Origin: an uncultured Paracoccaceae bacterium
Lineage (GTDB): Bacteria; Bacteroidota; Bacteroidia; Flavobacteriales; Flavobacteriaceae
DNA: 64,000 nucleotides
Direction of reading: 5' to 3'
Assembly (NCBI GenBank): GCA_943788135.1
Contig: CALSPC010000003.1
Location: 1 to 64,000 of the forward strand
Shown: positions 16,020 to 25,832 of the stretch, piece by piece
How positions within the stretch are numbered: the first letter of the stretch is position 1
Layout: each line of letters starts with the position of its first letter
The notes under the pieces: generated by a model
The model's input: only the letters and a program-made list of their open reading frames with translations
The model's database searches: none
Told to the model about the DNA's origin: nothing
Translations under genes and position numbers: made by a program

Positions 16020-16079
16020 GTGATATCTAAATATGGTTTCGTGTTGCCAAGTTAAGAAAATAACCGAAACCGAATTATA

Positions 16080-17051
16080 CTATTTCGAAGTTTGTTTTGG
16101 AAATACGTTGTTGTAAATCGGTAGAAAGAGCAGGGAGAGTCCTCCCAATACAATGACCATTAGGGTTTGTGAAGTCCACATAATCCATCCAAAAGCAATA
16201 CTCGGATCTTCAGGAAAATTGAAAATAGAAAATGCTGCAAAAACCGCCAAGGGATAGGATCCTATTCCGCCATTAGTTGCAGCAATACTGAAGCTTGCAA
16301 AAATGAATCCAATTAGAATCGCCGAAAACGGAAGTTGACTCGTTTCACTTATAGAGAACGTTGTGACATAAAACATAAGTACATACATAATCCATATAAA
16401 AAGTGTGTGCGCTATAAAGGCCCACTTTTTTTTCATTTTTAATATGCTCATAATTCCTTCAACAAGTCCTAAAAAGAGTGTTTTAATTTTCAATATGACG
16501 GGACGGTTCGAGTTTTTAATCGCTTGATATAAAATGACGATAACAAGAATAGCAATAAGACCTAAAATAAGCAGTTTGGTGGGATCAATTGCTGTAATAA
16601 CGTTCTTATAAATAATGTCAAACTCTAACACTAGGCTTATGCTTATAATACAGAGCATCACCACTAAATCGGCGACGCGCTCGGCAATAATAGTTCCAAA
16701 TCCTTTTTCAAAAGGAACCCCTTCATAGTTGGTTAGAACAGTCGCACGAGAAACTTCTCCAGCTCTGGGGATCGTGTAGTTTACTAGATAGGTTATAAAC
16801 ACGGCCATGATACTGTTTGGAAATCGCAATTGATACCCCATGGGCTCAATCATAAATTTCCAACGATAGGCACGTGACAAATGGCTAAGTAACCCAAAAA
16901 ACACTCCAAGTCCTATCCAAAAATAGTTGGCATTCTTGAAATATACCACTAGGGTCTCGACAGAAATCTTAGAAATAGAATACCAAACTAAAAAGGCGCC
17001 TAATAGGAGCGGTAAGCTAATTTTTAAAACGGATCTAAGGTTCTTGTTCAA
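16080..17051 (-). CDS. Lysylphosphatidylglycerol synthase TM-region / UPF0104 family membrane protein
   Basis: The 323-residue integral membrane protein has about eight helices. Family hallmarks visible are SHLSRAYRW near residue 60, NYTIPRAGEVSRATVL near 95-110, and the ATNGGIGSYP segment near 260. Relatives include YbhN and the flippase part of MprF, and several act in lipid or polyprenyl transport, but most are uncharacterised. It follows panD with 2 bases between them and is probably in the panC-panD transcript; the pairing recurs in flavobacteria but has no known metabolic link. Confidence 0.8.
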   Translation of the reverse strand: MNKNLRSVLKISLPLLLGAFLVWYSISKISVETLVVYFKNANYFWIGLGVFFGLLSHLSRAYRWKFMIEPMGYQLRFPNSIMAVFITYLVNYTIPRAGEVSRATVLTNYEGVPFEKGFGTIIAERVADLVVMLCIISISLVLEFDIIYKNVITAIDPTKLLILGLIAILVIVILYQAIKNSNRPVILKIKTLFLGLVEGIMSILKMKKKWAFIAHTLFIWIMYVLMFYVTTFSISETSQLPFSAILIGFIFASFSIAATNGGIGSYPLAVFAAFSIFNFPEDPSIAFGWIMWTSQTLMVIVLGGLSLLFLPIYNNVFPKQTSK

Positions 17052-17053
17052 GA

Positions 17054-17404
17054 TTAGTTTAGTAGATTATTGGCTTCATTTGGAAACACTAGTGAAGGCT
17101 TGAATACTTTTGCAGATTCAACATCCATAAAAGCATACGTTATAAGTATTAGGATATCTCCAATAGACACTTTATGTGCAGCAGCTCCATTTAAGGTGAT
17201 TTCACCAGAATTTCGTGGACCTGGAATGACATATGTATCTAAACGTTCGCCATTGGTATTGTTAACCACTTGGATTTTTTCGCCTTGAATGATGTTAGCG
17301 GCATCCATTAAATCTTCATCTATAGTAATACTACCAATGTAATCGAGGTCCGCTCCGGTTACTTTTACACGATGAATTTTAGATTTTACGACTTGTATTT
17401 GCAT
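17054..17404 (-). CDS. panD: Aspartate 1-decarboxylase
   Basis: This 116-residue pyruvoyl enzyme makes beta-alanine from aspartate for pantothenate and CoA. The self-cleavage site Gly24-Ser25 is present in YIGSITID, with the conserved K ([14 protein letters not shown]) upstream and the NGAAAHK motif downstream. Cleavage at Ser25 yields the pyruvoyl group. It lies 14 bases after panC on the same strand, so the two beta-alanine-linked steps are co-transcribed. Confidence 0.96.
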   Translation of the reverse strand: MQIQVVKSKIHRVKVTGADLDYIGSITIDEDLMDAANIIQGEKIQVVNNTNGERLDTYVIPGPRNSGEITLNGAAAHKVSIGDILILITYAFMDVESAKVFKPSLVFPNEANNLLN

Positions 17405-17418
17405 GGGTACAAAGGTAA

Positions 17419-18270
17419 TTAATTTAATGCGATATTGTCAATTAATCGAACATCTCTTGCAAAGACTGCAATAAATGCGCGGTAGCTTTTAGTGAGGTTT
17501 TTTTGTTGGATGGGTATTAAGGTTTCACTCTCGGAAATCTGAAAGTATTCCAACTCAAATAAAGGATGATTGCTAAACTGGGTTTGCACCCATTTTGAGA
17601 TGTCTTGTGATGCCTCTGAATTAAATTTATCTTTTACAGAAAGTAGCGTGTTGTAAATCAGAGCGGAGGCCTCGAGTTCTTTGATGGTTAAACGGCTATT
17701 TCGTGAGCTCATAGCAAGTCCATTGGATTCGCGTTCAATTGGACAGCCTACAATAGTTACTGCTAATTGAGTGATCTCAACCATTTTTTTGATGATTTGT
17801 AATTGCTGAAAATCTTTTTCGCCAAAATAGGCAGTATGAGGTTTTACAACCTCAAATAGCCACTTTACAATCGTTCCAACACCATCAAAATGGCCTGCTC
17901 TATATTTGCCTTCCATTTGAGATTCCAAGGTTCCAAAATCAAAAGTAGTGGCCGTCGTTTCTGCTCCATAAACCTCAGCTACAGTTGGTGCAAACACAAT
18001 TATTCGAGTTTTGGAAAGTGTTTCTAGTAACTTAAGGTCTTCAGTTAATGTGCGTGGGTATTGCTCTAAGTCGCTTGGATTATCAAATTGTGTGGGATTC
18101 ACAAAAATACTCACAACCACTAAGGAGTTTGCAGCTAAGGCCGCTTTTACTAAGGACAAATGTCCCGCATGTAAAGCCCCCATAGTTGGTACAAAACCCA
18201 ATGAAAAAGTCGTATGACTTTCAGCAGCAATAAAGGCACTTATTTCGGCGTTTGATGTGTAAACTCGCAT
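17419..18270 (-). CDS. panC: Pantothenate synthetase
   Basis: This 283-residue ATP-dependent ligase joins pantoate and beta-alanine. Family motifs seen are [16 protein letters not shown] (with the HxGH-type nucleotide site), [29 protein letters not shown], and the KMSKS-like SSRNSRL. Length is normal. It starts the panC-panD-UPF0104 transcript from a promoter at 18293-18300 and is divergent from the glycogen-synthase-like gene. Confidence 0.97.
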   Translation of the reverse strand: MRVYTSNAEISAFIAAESHTTFSLGFVPTMGALHAGHLSLVKAALAANSLVVVSIFVNPTQFDNPSDLEQYPRTLTEDLKLLETLSKTRIIVFAPTVAEVYGAETTATTFDFGTLESQMEGKYRAGHFDGVGTIVKWLFEVVKPHTAYFGEKDFQQLQIIKKMVEITQLAVTIVGCPIERESNGLAMSSRNSRLTIKELEASALIYNTLLSVKDKFNSEASQDISKWVQTQFSNHPLFELEYFQISESETLIPIQQKNLTKSYRAFIAVFARDVRLIDNIALN

Positions 18271-18292
18271 TTCGTAAATAATTAACGGAGAG

Positions 18293-18300
18293 CAAACTTA
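18293..18300 (-). promoter_or_regulatory. -7 box TAAGTTTG of the panC operon
   Basis: On the minus strand this is an exact TAnnTTTG match 22 bases before the panC ATG. It lies back to back with the plus-strand box at 18332-18339, so the two divergent promoters are about 30 bases apart. Confidence 0.6.
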
Positions 18301-18331
18301 CGGTATTACTGTTAATCTGCATAAAATTTTG

Positions 18332-18339
18332 TATTTTTG
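18332..18339 (+). promoter_or_regulatory. -7 box TATTTTTG upstream of the GT5-like gene
   Basis: This TAnnTTTG match puts the transcript start near 18346 and supports ATG 18377 as the translation start rather than the upstream in-frame codon at 18329. Confidence 0.6.
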
Positions 18340-18376
18340 CGTGCTTTTTATTGATAATGCTAAAATTATAGAACAT

Positions 18377-19195
18377 ATGAAAGATAAGAGAGTATTGTAC
18401 GTGTCGTCCGAAGTTGTTCCTTATTTACCTGAAACAGAAATTTCCTCAATGTCGTTTGAAGCCCCTAGAATGGTAAACAAACAAGGCGGGCAAATACGAA
18501 TATTTATGCCGCGCTATGGAAATATTAATGAACGAAGACATCAACTTCATGAGGTGATTCGTCTTTCGGGAATTAATTTAGTGATCAATGATTTAGACAT
18601 GCCATTAATCATAAAAGTGGCCTCGATTCCAAAAGAACGTATTCAAGTTTATTTCATAGACAATGAAGAGTATTTTAGTAGAAAAGCCACATTAACTGAT
18701 GAAAATGGTGACTTATTTAACGATAATGATGAGCGCGCTATATTTTTTGCCAAAGGCGTTATAGAAACTGTGAAAAAACTAAACTGGGCGCCAGATATTA
18801 TTCATGTTCATGGATGGTTAGCATCATTATTGCCATTATACCTGAAGCAGTATTATAAAGATGAACCTCTCTTCAAAGAGAGTAAAATTGTAACTTCTAT
18901 CTACGATCAAAGTTTTGACAATACGCTTAATGATGGTATTGTTGATAAAATCAAATTTGATGAAATTGAGGAAACACATATCGATAAGCTAAATACACCT
19001 ACCTATTCTAACTTAATGAAAGTAGCTGTTGATTTTTCAGACGGTTTGATAAAGGGATCTCAAGAACTCCCAAAAGATCTTGAAGACTATCTTGCCTCTT
19101 GCGAAAAACCCGTATTGGACTACCAATACCCAGAAGCTTTTGCAGAAGCATACACTGAATTTTACAATACACAAATCTTAAAACTAGTACCCTAA
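18377..19195 (+). CDS. Glycogen/starch synthase-like protein, N-terminal (GT5) domain only
   Basis: The 272-residue protein matches the N-terminal Rossmann half of GT5 starch/glycogen synthases: RVLYVSSEVVPYLPE, the Gly-rich VNKQGGQIRIFMPRYG, and DIIHVHGWLASLLPLYLK. The C-terminal half, which carries most of the ADP-glucose site, is absent, and the gene ends cleanly. The KxGGL motif is altered to KQGGQ. Short proteins of this kind recur in Flavobacteria, so it is probably a stable family rather than a truncation; catalysis is doubtful. It overlaps the DUF4270 gene by one base. Confidence 0.8.
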   Translation: MKDKRVLYVSSEVVPYLPETEISSMSFEAPRMVNKQGGQIRIFMPRYGNINERRHQLHEVIRLSGINLVINDLDMPLIIKVASIPKERIQVYFIDNEEYFSRKATLTDENGDLFNDNDERAIFFAKGVIETVKKLNWAPDIIHVHGWLASLLPLYLKQYYKDEPLFKESKIVTSIYDQSFDNTLNDGIVDKIKFDEIEETHIDKLNTPTYSNLMKVAVDFSDGLIKGSQELPKDLEDYLASCEKPVLDYQYPEAFAEAYTEFYNTQILKLVP

Positions 19196-20859
19196 TGAAA
19201 TATTTTAATTCAGTTTTATTTAAATCAATCTGCGTTTTAGCATTGATTTTTATGAATCAATCCTGCGAAAATGAGTTTTCAGAAATCGGAACTGATATTG
19301 TAGGAACCCCAGGTTTCGAAATTAAAAAAAAGACCTACCCCGTTACTACTTACAATAAAAAAATCACTCCATTTCAATCTAATGGTCTAGCTGAAAACCT
19401 TTTAGGATATTACTACGATCCTGTTTTTGGCGCAACAACAGTTAATTTTGTCGGACAACTCACCCCTGCTTCGCTAACGCCTAATTTTGGGGAAAATACT
19501 GTCCTAGACTCTGTAGTGCTAACAATTCCTTACAATAGCACAGTTTCAACTGAAGATGACACTAGCTATGAGTTGGATTCCTTGTATGGAGGTACTAAAT
19601 CCGATTCAATAAAGTTATCTATTTTTAGAAATAATTATTACTTGAGAGCATTTGATCCCAGTGGAGATTTAGATGCCACACAAAATTATTATTCAAACGG
19701 TTCTTTAGCTCAAGGCGAAACCATAGGAGCTTCCGAACTTGAAGGGCAATTGCTGTATTATAGTGATAACTATTATCCGAAAGCTAATCCTATTGGACTA
19801 AAAGAAGTAAATGAAGAGACAGGAGAGTTGGAGGTTACAAGTACAATTCCGCCAAGCTTGAGAATTCCTTTATATGGCAGTTCTTCTGAAAACACAAGTG
19901 TTCCTGACAGGTTTTGGGAAGGTCTTATCTTTGCAAAAGAAGAAGATGAAGTCCTTAGTAAAACCAGTAGTTTTTATGAGTACTTTAGAGGTTTATATTT
20001 CAAAGTGGAACCTACCGTTACTGAAAATAAAAACTTAGCACAATTAAATTTTTCTTCAGCTAGCTCCAATGTGACACTCTATTATACTTACGACCAAACC
20101 ACAACGGTAGATGGTGAAGAAAATACTACGAAAGTACAAGGGGAGTATGAAATGACTTTCTCTGGAAACAGAGTGAATATTTTCAAGAATGAGTTTAATA
20201 CTTCTATATTACAAACCATTGAAGACACTTCAACGGATGCTGAGGGAGATGATTATCTGTATCTAAAAGGTGGTGAAGGCTCTATGGCTATTATTGAATT
20301 GTTTTCTGACGATGAAAATGGAACAACCAAAGCCGAACAATTAAATGAATTTAGAGATGTTGACGAAGAAGGTGTAATCACAACAAAACGCTTAATCAAT
20401 GAAGCCTATTTGGAACTCTTTGTAGAAACAACATTGTCTAATCTCGATAAGCCTAGAAGAGTGTATGTGTATGATATCGCTAACAATCTTCCTGTAGCTG
20501 ATTTTTTCTTAGACCAAACAACTGAAGCAGCTTCTTCAGATTCTAAATTTACACATTTAGTGCCCTTAACGAAAGAAACTGGTGCTGACGGTGTGGAAGA
20601 ACAAAAATATAAAATTCGACTAACCGAGCATTTGAATAATATAGTGATGCGAGATTCAACGAATTTTAAACTTGGATTAGTAGTTACCTCCAATGCAGGA
20701 GCAGCCAACACAAGAGAATTTCTAAGCCCTACGGATGTTGAGGGTGTGCCAATTGGAACTGTACTAACTCCAAAAAGTATTGTCTTGCACGGAAACAACT
20801 CTCCTGATGCAGCTAAAAGTGTAAAATTCAATATTTACTATACCGAACCTAACAACTAA
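19195..20859 (+). CDS. DUF4270 lipoprotein
   Basis: The 554-residue protein has a lipoprotein signal (lipobox NQSC, Cys24) followed by ENEFSEIGTDIVG, the typical DUF4270 opening. The rest is beta-rich and acidic, as expected of a surface-exposed lipoprotein. The family is restricted to Bacteroidota and of unknown function. It is coupled by TAATG to the GT5-like gene and followed after 6 bases by glmS, so the three form one transcript. Confidence 0.85.
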   Translation: MKYFNSVLFKSICVLALIFMNQSCENEFSEIGTDIVGTPGFEIKKKTYPVTTYNKKITPFQSNGLAENLLGYYYDPVFGATTVNFVGQLTPASLTPNFGENTVLDSVVLTIPYNSTVSTEDDTSYELDSLYGGTKSDSIKLSIFRNNYYLRAFDPSGDLDATQNYYSNGSLAQGETIGASELEGQLLYYSDNYYPKANPIGLKEVNEETGELEVTSTIPPSLRIPLYGSSSENTSVPDRFWEGLIFAKEEDEVLSKTSSFYEYFRGLYFKVEPTVTENKNLAQLNFSSASSNVTLYYTYDQTTTVDGEENTTKVQGEYEMTFSGNRVNIFKNEFNTSILQTIEDTSTDAEGDDYLYLKGGEGSMAIIELFSDDENGTTKAEQLNEFRDVDEEGVITTKRLINEAYLELFVETTLSNLDKPRRVYVYDIANNLPVADFFLDQTTEAASSDSKFTHLVPLTKETGADGVEEQKYKIRLTEHLNNIVMRDSTNFKLGLVVTSNAGAANTREFLSPTDVEGVPIGTVLTPKSIVLHGNNSPDAAKSVKFNIYYTEPNN

Positions 20860-20865
20860 GACCAG

Positions 20866-22713
20866 ATGTGTGGAATTGTAGGATATATAGGTCACCGTGA
20901 GGCCTATCCAGTGATACTAAAAGGGCTGCAACGCCTTGAATACAGAGGATACGATAGTGCAGGAATTGCTCTATATGACGGTTCAGAAATTACACTCTGT
21001 AAAACCAAAGGCAAAGTTGCAGACTTAGAACATAAATTTTCGGAAACCAACAGTTCCAAAGGTCGCTTAGGCATTGGACATACACGTTGGGCAACCCACG
21101 GCGTACCAAATGATGTAAATTCGCATCCTCATTTTTCTAATTCTGGAGATTTAGTCATTATCCATAATGGTATTATTGAGAACTATGGCGCTCTAAAAGA
21201 AGAACTCATAAAAAGAGGTTACGTTTTTTCTTCTGATACTGATACTGAAGTCTTAGTGAACTTAATAGAAGACATTCAAAAAAACAATAATTTAAAACTG
21301 GGGAAGGCCGTGCAAGTAGCACTCAACCAAGTTGTGGGTGCCTATGCCATTGCGGTATTTGATATTAAAAAACCTAACGAGATTGTAGTGGCACGTCTTG
21401 GCAGCCCTCTAGCGATTGGAGTTGGAGACAATGAGTTTTTTATTGCTAGTGATGCCTCTCCATTTATTGAATATACCAACAATGCCATATATTTAGAAGA
21501 CGAAGAAATGGCTGTGGTTCGTTTAAACAAGGCAATAAAAATTCGAAGTATTAAGGACGATAAAATCGTAAGTCCATACGTTCAAGAACTAAAGATTAAC
21601 CTTGAGCAAATCGAAAAAGGAGGGTATGATCATTTTATGCTTAAAGAAATTTTTGAGCAACCAAATGCGATTAAAGATACTTATAGAGGACGTTTATTGA
21701 TCGACGAAGGTATTGTCAAAATGGCCGGCGTAGAAGATAATATGGGCAAGTTTTTGAACGCCAACCGTATTATCATCATCGCTTGTGGCACTTCATGGCA
21801 TGCAGGTTTAGTTGCAGAATATATTATTGAAGATTTAGTACGGATTCCTGTAGAAGTCGAATATGCCTCTGAATTTCGATATCGAAACCCTGTAATTAAT
21901 GAAAAAGACGTAGTTATTGCCATTTCTCAATCTGGTGAAACAGCAGACACACTGGCTGCAATAAAACTCGCAAAAGAAAAAGGCGCATTTGTATTTGGCG
22001 TTTGTAATGTGGTTGGCTCTTCCATTTCTAGAGAATCCCATGCAGGGGCATATACCCATGCAGGACCTGAAATTGGCGTAGCTTCTACCAAAGCATTTAC
22101 TACACAAATTACTGTTTTGACGCTCATAGCCTTACGATTGGCAAAAGCAAAAGGCACCATGTCAAGCTCCGATTTTAGAAGACACCTTGTAGAATTGGAA
22201 ACCATTCCTGAAAAAGTAGAAGCAACATTAAAATCTGATGAGCTAGCAAAAGACATTGCAGCTATATATAAAGACGCTAAAAACTTTTTATATTTAGGAC
22301 GAGGCTTTAATTTTCCAGTAGCTCTAGAAGGTGCTTTGAAACTTAAAGAAATCTCATATATTCATGCCGAGGGCTATCCCGCTGCTGAAATGAAGCACGG
22401 CCCTATTGCGCTTATCGATGAAAATATGCCCATCGCAGTCATTGCAACAAAATATGGCCATTATGAAAAAGTAGTCAGCAACATCCAAGAAATTAAATCT
22501 AGAAAGGGTAAAATAATAGCAATAGTTAACAAAGGGGATACACAGGTCAGAGATATTGCTGACCATGTCATCGAAATCCCTGAAACTATAGAATCGCTTT
22601 CACCCCTACTGACAACCATTCCTTTACAATTACTGTCGTATCATATTGCTGTGCTGTTGGATAGAAATGTAGATCAACCTCGTAATCTTGCTAAATCGGT
22701 CACAGTAGAGTAA
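20866..22713 (+). CDS. glmS: Glutamine-fructose-6-phosphate aminotransferase
   Basis: The 615-residue enzyme makes glucosamine-6-phosphate, the first step toward UDP-GlcNAc. The glutaminase domain starts MCGIVGYIG with Cys2 as nucleophile (after Met removal) and has the GHTRWATHG motif. Two SIS domains follow (CGTSWHAG ... SQSGETADT, and LGRGFNFPVALEGALKLKE), and the C-terminus ends in KSVTVE. Full length. No glmS ribozyme is present upstream, since the 6-base gap to DUF4270 leaves no room. Confidence 0.98.
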   Translation: MCGIVGYIGHREAYPVILKGLQRLEYRGYDSAGIALYDGSEITLCKTKGKVADLEHKFSETNSSKGRLGIGHTRWATHGVPNDVNSHPHFSNSGDLVIIHNGIIENYGALKEELIKRGYVFSSDTDTEVLVNLIEDIQKNNNLKLGKAVQVALNQVVGAYAIAVFDIKKPNEIVVARLGSPLAIGVGDNEFFIASDASPFIEYTNNAIYLEDEEMAVVRLNKAIKIRSIKDDKIVSPYVQELKINLEQIEKGGYDHFMLKEIFEQPNAIKDTYRGRLLIDEGIVKMAGVEDNMGKFLNANRIIIIACGTSWHAGLVAEYIIEDLVRIPVEVEYASEFRYRNPVINEKDVVIAISQSGETADTLAAIKLAKEKGAFVFGVCNVVGSSISRESHAGAYTHAGPEIGVASTKAFTTQITVLTLIALRLAKAKGTMSSSDFRRHLVELETIPEKVEATLKSDELAKDIAAIYKDAKNFLYLGRGFNFPVALEGALKLKEISYIHAEGYPAAEMKHGPIALIDENMPIAVIATKYGHYEKVVSNIQEIKSRKGKIIAIVNKGDTQVRDIADHVIEIPETIESLSPLLTTIPLQLLSYHIAVLLDRNVDQPRNLAKSVTVE

Positions 22714-22763
22714 TTTTAGTTAGCGCTATATTTACTCTAATTAGGTTTTAGTGCAGCTGGATC

Positions 22764-23002
22764 AAGTCACAAAGTCACAAAGAGGGCATTTATTAAAAAC
22801 AATACGCCTAGCAAGGTTGAAAACAATACCAATCAGAGGAAACTCTCCTAAACAAACTAAATTTAGGTGCAATTAGCTCTAATATCCTGTTTTAAAGGGG
22901 TTTACGATTATCAAATCATTAAATTTGAGGGGTTATAATTTAGCGATTAATAATATTTCTATCAAAATTTAAGAATTATTAAGTTTTTAATCCTTAATTT
23001 TG
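22764..23002 (+). promoter_or_regulatory. Promoter region of the TonB-receptor operon
   Basis: The 327-base gap between glmS and the receptor gene has no reading frame of note. It holds an 8-base tandem duplication (AAGTCACA at 22764-22771 and 22772-22779) and a -7 box TAATTTTG at 22995-23002, giving a leader of about 33 bases. No hairpin resembling a riboswitch was recognised. Confidence 0.5.
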
Positions 23003-23040
23003 ATATTACTATAACCATACGATATTAAACAATTTAATTT

Positions 23041-25821
23041 ATGAAAACAATTTTAAAGACTTTAGTCTTACTTTTCAGTGTTGCGTCATTTGCACAAACA
23101 ACAGTGAAAGGAACTGTAAATGATAACAGTGGACTACCATTACCAGGCGCCAACATTATTGTAGTTGGAACATCAACAGGAGTTGTGACAGACTTTGATG
23201 GGAACTTTACTTTAAATGTTAATCAAAATCCGCCTTTTTCTATTCAAGTGAGTAGTGTCGGATTTGAAACAATTTCTCAAGAGATTTCTCAAAACAATGA
23301 AACTGTCGCAATTGTACTTAACGAAGGCAGCTTCCTTGATGAGGTTATTATTTCTGCATCACGAACACCAGAACGTATTTTTGAATCTCCTGTAACGGTG
23401 GAACGTTTTGGAATTAAAGATATTAAGACTTCTGCGTCTGCCGATTTTTATGGCGGTTTAGAAAACTTAAAAGGCGTAGATGTGAACACCAACAGTTTAA
23501 CATTTCGTTCTGTAAATACGCGTGGTTTTGCAACCTTTGCAAACAACCGTTTTATGCAGCTCGTAGATGGTATGGACAATTCAACGCCAGCACTTAACTT
23601 CCCTATTGGAAACTTAGTGGGAATGATTGAAACTGATGTGCAAAGCGTAGAATTACTTCCTGGAGCATCATCTGCATTATATGGTGCCAATGCTTTTAAC
23701 GGGATTCTATTTATGACTAGTAAAAACCCTTTCGATTCTGATGGGATCAGTACAAGTCTGAAAAGAGGAATTACCTCTCAAGAATCTGCTGGAGATAATA
23801 CTTATACCGATTTTGGAATCCGTGTAGCGCATAAATTCAGTGAAAAGTTTGCAGCTAAAGTCAACTTTGGATGGCTTAAAGGAACCGACTGGGCTGCAAC
23901 AAGTGAAGTTGATAGCGATAGGATTGGCGGTACAAGAGCCACCAACTTAAACTACAACGGAATTAACGTCTATGGAGATGAAGTTTCTACAGGAATCAAA
24001 GAAGTGGCTGTAGCTCTAGAAGCTATGGGCATATTACCTTCAGGAGCGAATGCATTAGTTCCTAACGTTGCTGTTAGTAGAACAGGTTATAACGAAAGAG
24101 ATTTAACAAACTACAATGCTGAAAGCATCAAAGCAGATTGGGGTCTTTACTACAGACCTTTTGAAAACGACTTTGAAATTTCATATGTTGGTAAAGTAGG
24201 AACAGGTTCTACCATATTCCAAGGAATCAACCGTTATGCGATTAACAACTTTTTTCAAGAACAACACAAACTAGAAGTTAAAAATGATAATTTTTATGCT
24301 AGAGGCTATGTTGTTTCGGATAGTGCAGGAGATTCTTATGATATGGTCTTTACAGGAATTAACATAAACAGAGCATGGAAAGACGATGTAACTTGGTTTG
24401 GTGAATATACTGGAACTTATGTACAGTCAACTCTAGGAGGTGCTACAGATGCACAAGCACATGCCAATGCAAGAGCTGTTGCTGATTCAGGGCGATATTT
24501 GCCAGGTTCACCTGAGTTTCAAGGCGCTTTCAATAAAAGTATTAACGACCCAGATTTAACGACGGGGTCTAAATTTCAGGATGCATCTAAATATTACCAT
24601 GCTGATGGAAATTATAACTTTGGTCATTTGACAGATGTTGTAGAAATTCAAGTTGGTGGATCTTTTAGACAATACAGCCTAAATTCTGATGGTACAATTT
24701 ATACCGATAGTGGAGCACCAATTGAGTACTCTGAATTTGGAGCTTACACACAACTTCAAAAAGAACTCGAATTGAGCGCAGATACAAAATTGAAACTTAC
24801 AGGATCTGTTCGTTATGATAAATCCGAATTTTTTGATGGGTTCTTTTCCCCTAGATTGTCTGCAGGTTTAACACTAAACAGAAATCATAATATTAGAGTT
24901 TCTGGGCAAACAGGATTTAGAAATCCAACTACACAAGATTTATTTATTGGACTTGATGCAGGACGTGCCTTACTTGTAGGGTCTGCACCAGACAACTTAG
25001 ATCGTTATTCAAATGTATTTGATATTTCTCAAACAGGGCAAGCTGCTTTTGGACAACCAAGCTCAATCACTCAAACAGGTTCCGCTGCATACAACAACTC
25101 TTATACAGCTACTTCAGTAGGAATGTTAGGAGTTACTGGAAACCCAGCTGATTTAGTAGTTGCAAATCCAGATGTGGTTAAGCCAGAACAAGTAACGGCT
25201 TTTGAAGTTGGATACCGAGGTAAATTTGAGAACTTAATTGTTGACTTTAGCGCATATCACAATACTTATAAAGATTTCATCTCTACTGAAATTGTAGTCG
25301 CACCTTTATATGGTGTTGCTGGTGACGGTGGACTTTCAGTGGCTGCTATTGCCAATGGCGATTATACAGCTTATAGCGCATACACTAACTCTAGAGCAGG
25401 GATTACATCCTATGGAGCATCTATTGGATTGTCTACAAAAGTGTTTGGCGATTTTGATTTAAGCGGTAGTTATACCTATGCTAAAATGGAAGAAGATAAA
25501 AACTTTCCTGATTTTAATACAAACTTTAATACACCAGAACATAAATTCAAGGCCTCTTTTGGAAATACTGCCTTATTTGAAAACTTTGGATTTAACGTAT
25601 CGTACAGATTTAGTGACGATTATTTCTGGGAAGCTTCTTTTGGAAATGGTGTCGTAGAAGAATTTCAAACAGTAGATGCACAAATTAACTATTCTGTTCC
25701 AAGTATAAAATCAACGTTCAAAGCAGGTGCTACTAATTTATTAGGAACTGAATACAATACAGCATTCGGAACTGGATTCATTGGATCTATGTATTTCTTA
25801 TCATGGACTATTAACAACTAA
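23041..25821 (+). CDS. TonB-dependent outer-membrane receptor with carboxypeptidase-regulatory-like domain
   Basis: The 926-residue protein has a signal peptide (cleaved after about residue 18, SFAQ), a CarboxypepD-regulatory-like beta domain (about 20-105, GTVNDNSGLPLPGANIIVVG), a plug domain (about 115-235, with VELLPGASSALYGANAFNG) and a 22-strand-type barrel to the C-terminus. It imports an unknown ligand using TonB energy. The next gene, an SGNH-type lipoprotein, follows after 11 bases and probably works with it at the cell surface. No SusD is present, so this is not a standard polysaccharide locus. Confidence 0.93.
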   Translation: MKTILKTLVLLFSVASFAQTTVKGTVNDNSGLPLPGANIIVVGTSTGVVTDFDGNFTLNVNQNPPFSIQVSSVGFETISQEISQNNETVAIVLNEGSFLDEVIISASRTPERIFESPVTVERFGIKDIKTSASADFYGGLENLKGVDVNTNSLTFRSVNTRGFATFANNRFMQLVDGMDNSTPALNFPIGNLVGMIETDVQSVELLPGASSALYGANAFNGILFMTSKNPFDSDGISTSLKRGITSQESAGDNTYTDFGIRVAHKFSEKFAAKVNFGWLKGTDWAATSEVDSDRIGGTRATNLNYNGINVYGDEVSTGIKEVAVALEAMGILPSGANALVPNVAVSRTGYNERDLTNYNAESIKADWGLYYRPFENDFEISYVGKVGTGSTIFQGINRYAINNFFQEQHKLEVKNDNFYARGYVVSDSAGDSYDMVFTGININRAWKDDVTWFGEYTGTYVQSTLGGATDAQAHANARAVADSGRYLPGSPEFQGAFNKSINDPDLTTGSKFQDASKYYHADGNYNFGHLTDVVEIQVGGSFRQYSLNSDGTIYTDSGAPIEYSEFGAYTQLQKELELSADTKLKLTGSVRYDKSEFFDGFFSPRLSAGLTLNRNHNIRVSGQTGFRNPTTQDLFIGLDAGRALLVGSAPDNLDRYSNVFDISQTGQAAFGQPSSITQTGSAAYNNSYTATSVGMLGVTGNPADLVVANPDVVKPEQVTAFEVGYRGKFENLIVDFSAYHNTYKDFISTEIVVAPLYGVAGDGGLSVAAIANGDYTAYSAYTNSRAGITSYGASIGLSTKVFGDFDLSGSYTYAKMEEDKNFPDFNTNFNTPEHKFKASFGNTALFENFGFNVSYRFSDDYFWEASFGNGVVEEFQTVDAQINYSVPSIKSTFKAGATNLLGTEYNTAFGTGFIGSMYFLSWTINN

Positions 25822-25832
25822 TCATTAAAATT

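Noticed and set aside
19195-20859. Long open frame on the minus strand inside the DUF4270 gene (20406-20831)
   Set aside because: It is a mirror of codon bias in the real gene; the product shows no motif and low complexity.
20859-20866. glmS ribozyme
   Set aside because: Only 6 bases separate glmS from the preceding gene.
22764-22779. Tandem 8-base repeat as a CRISPR or regulatory array
   Set aside because: Only two copies, with no spacers; too short to claim more than a chance duplication. No CRISPR array was found anywhere in the window.
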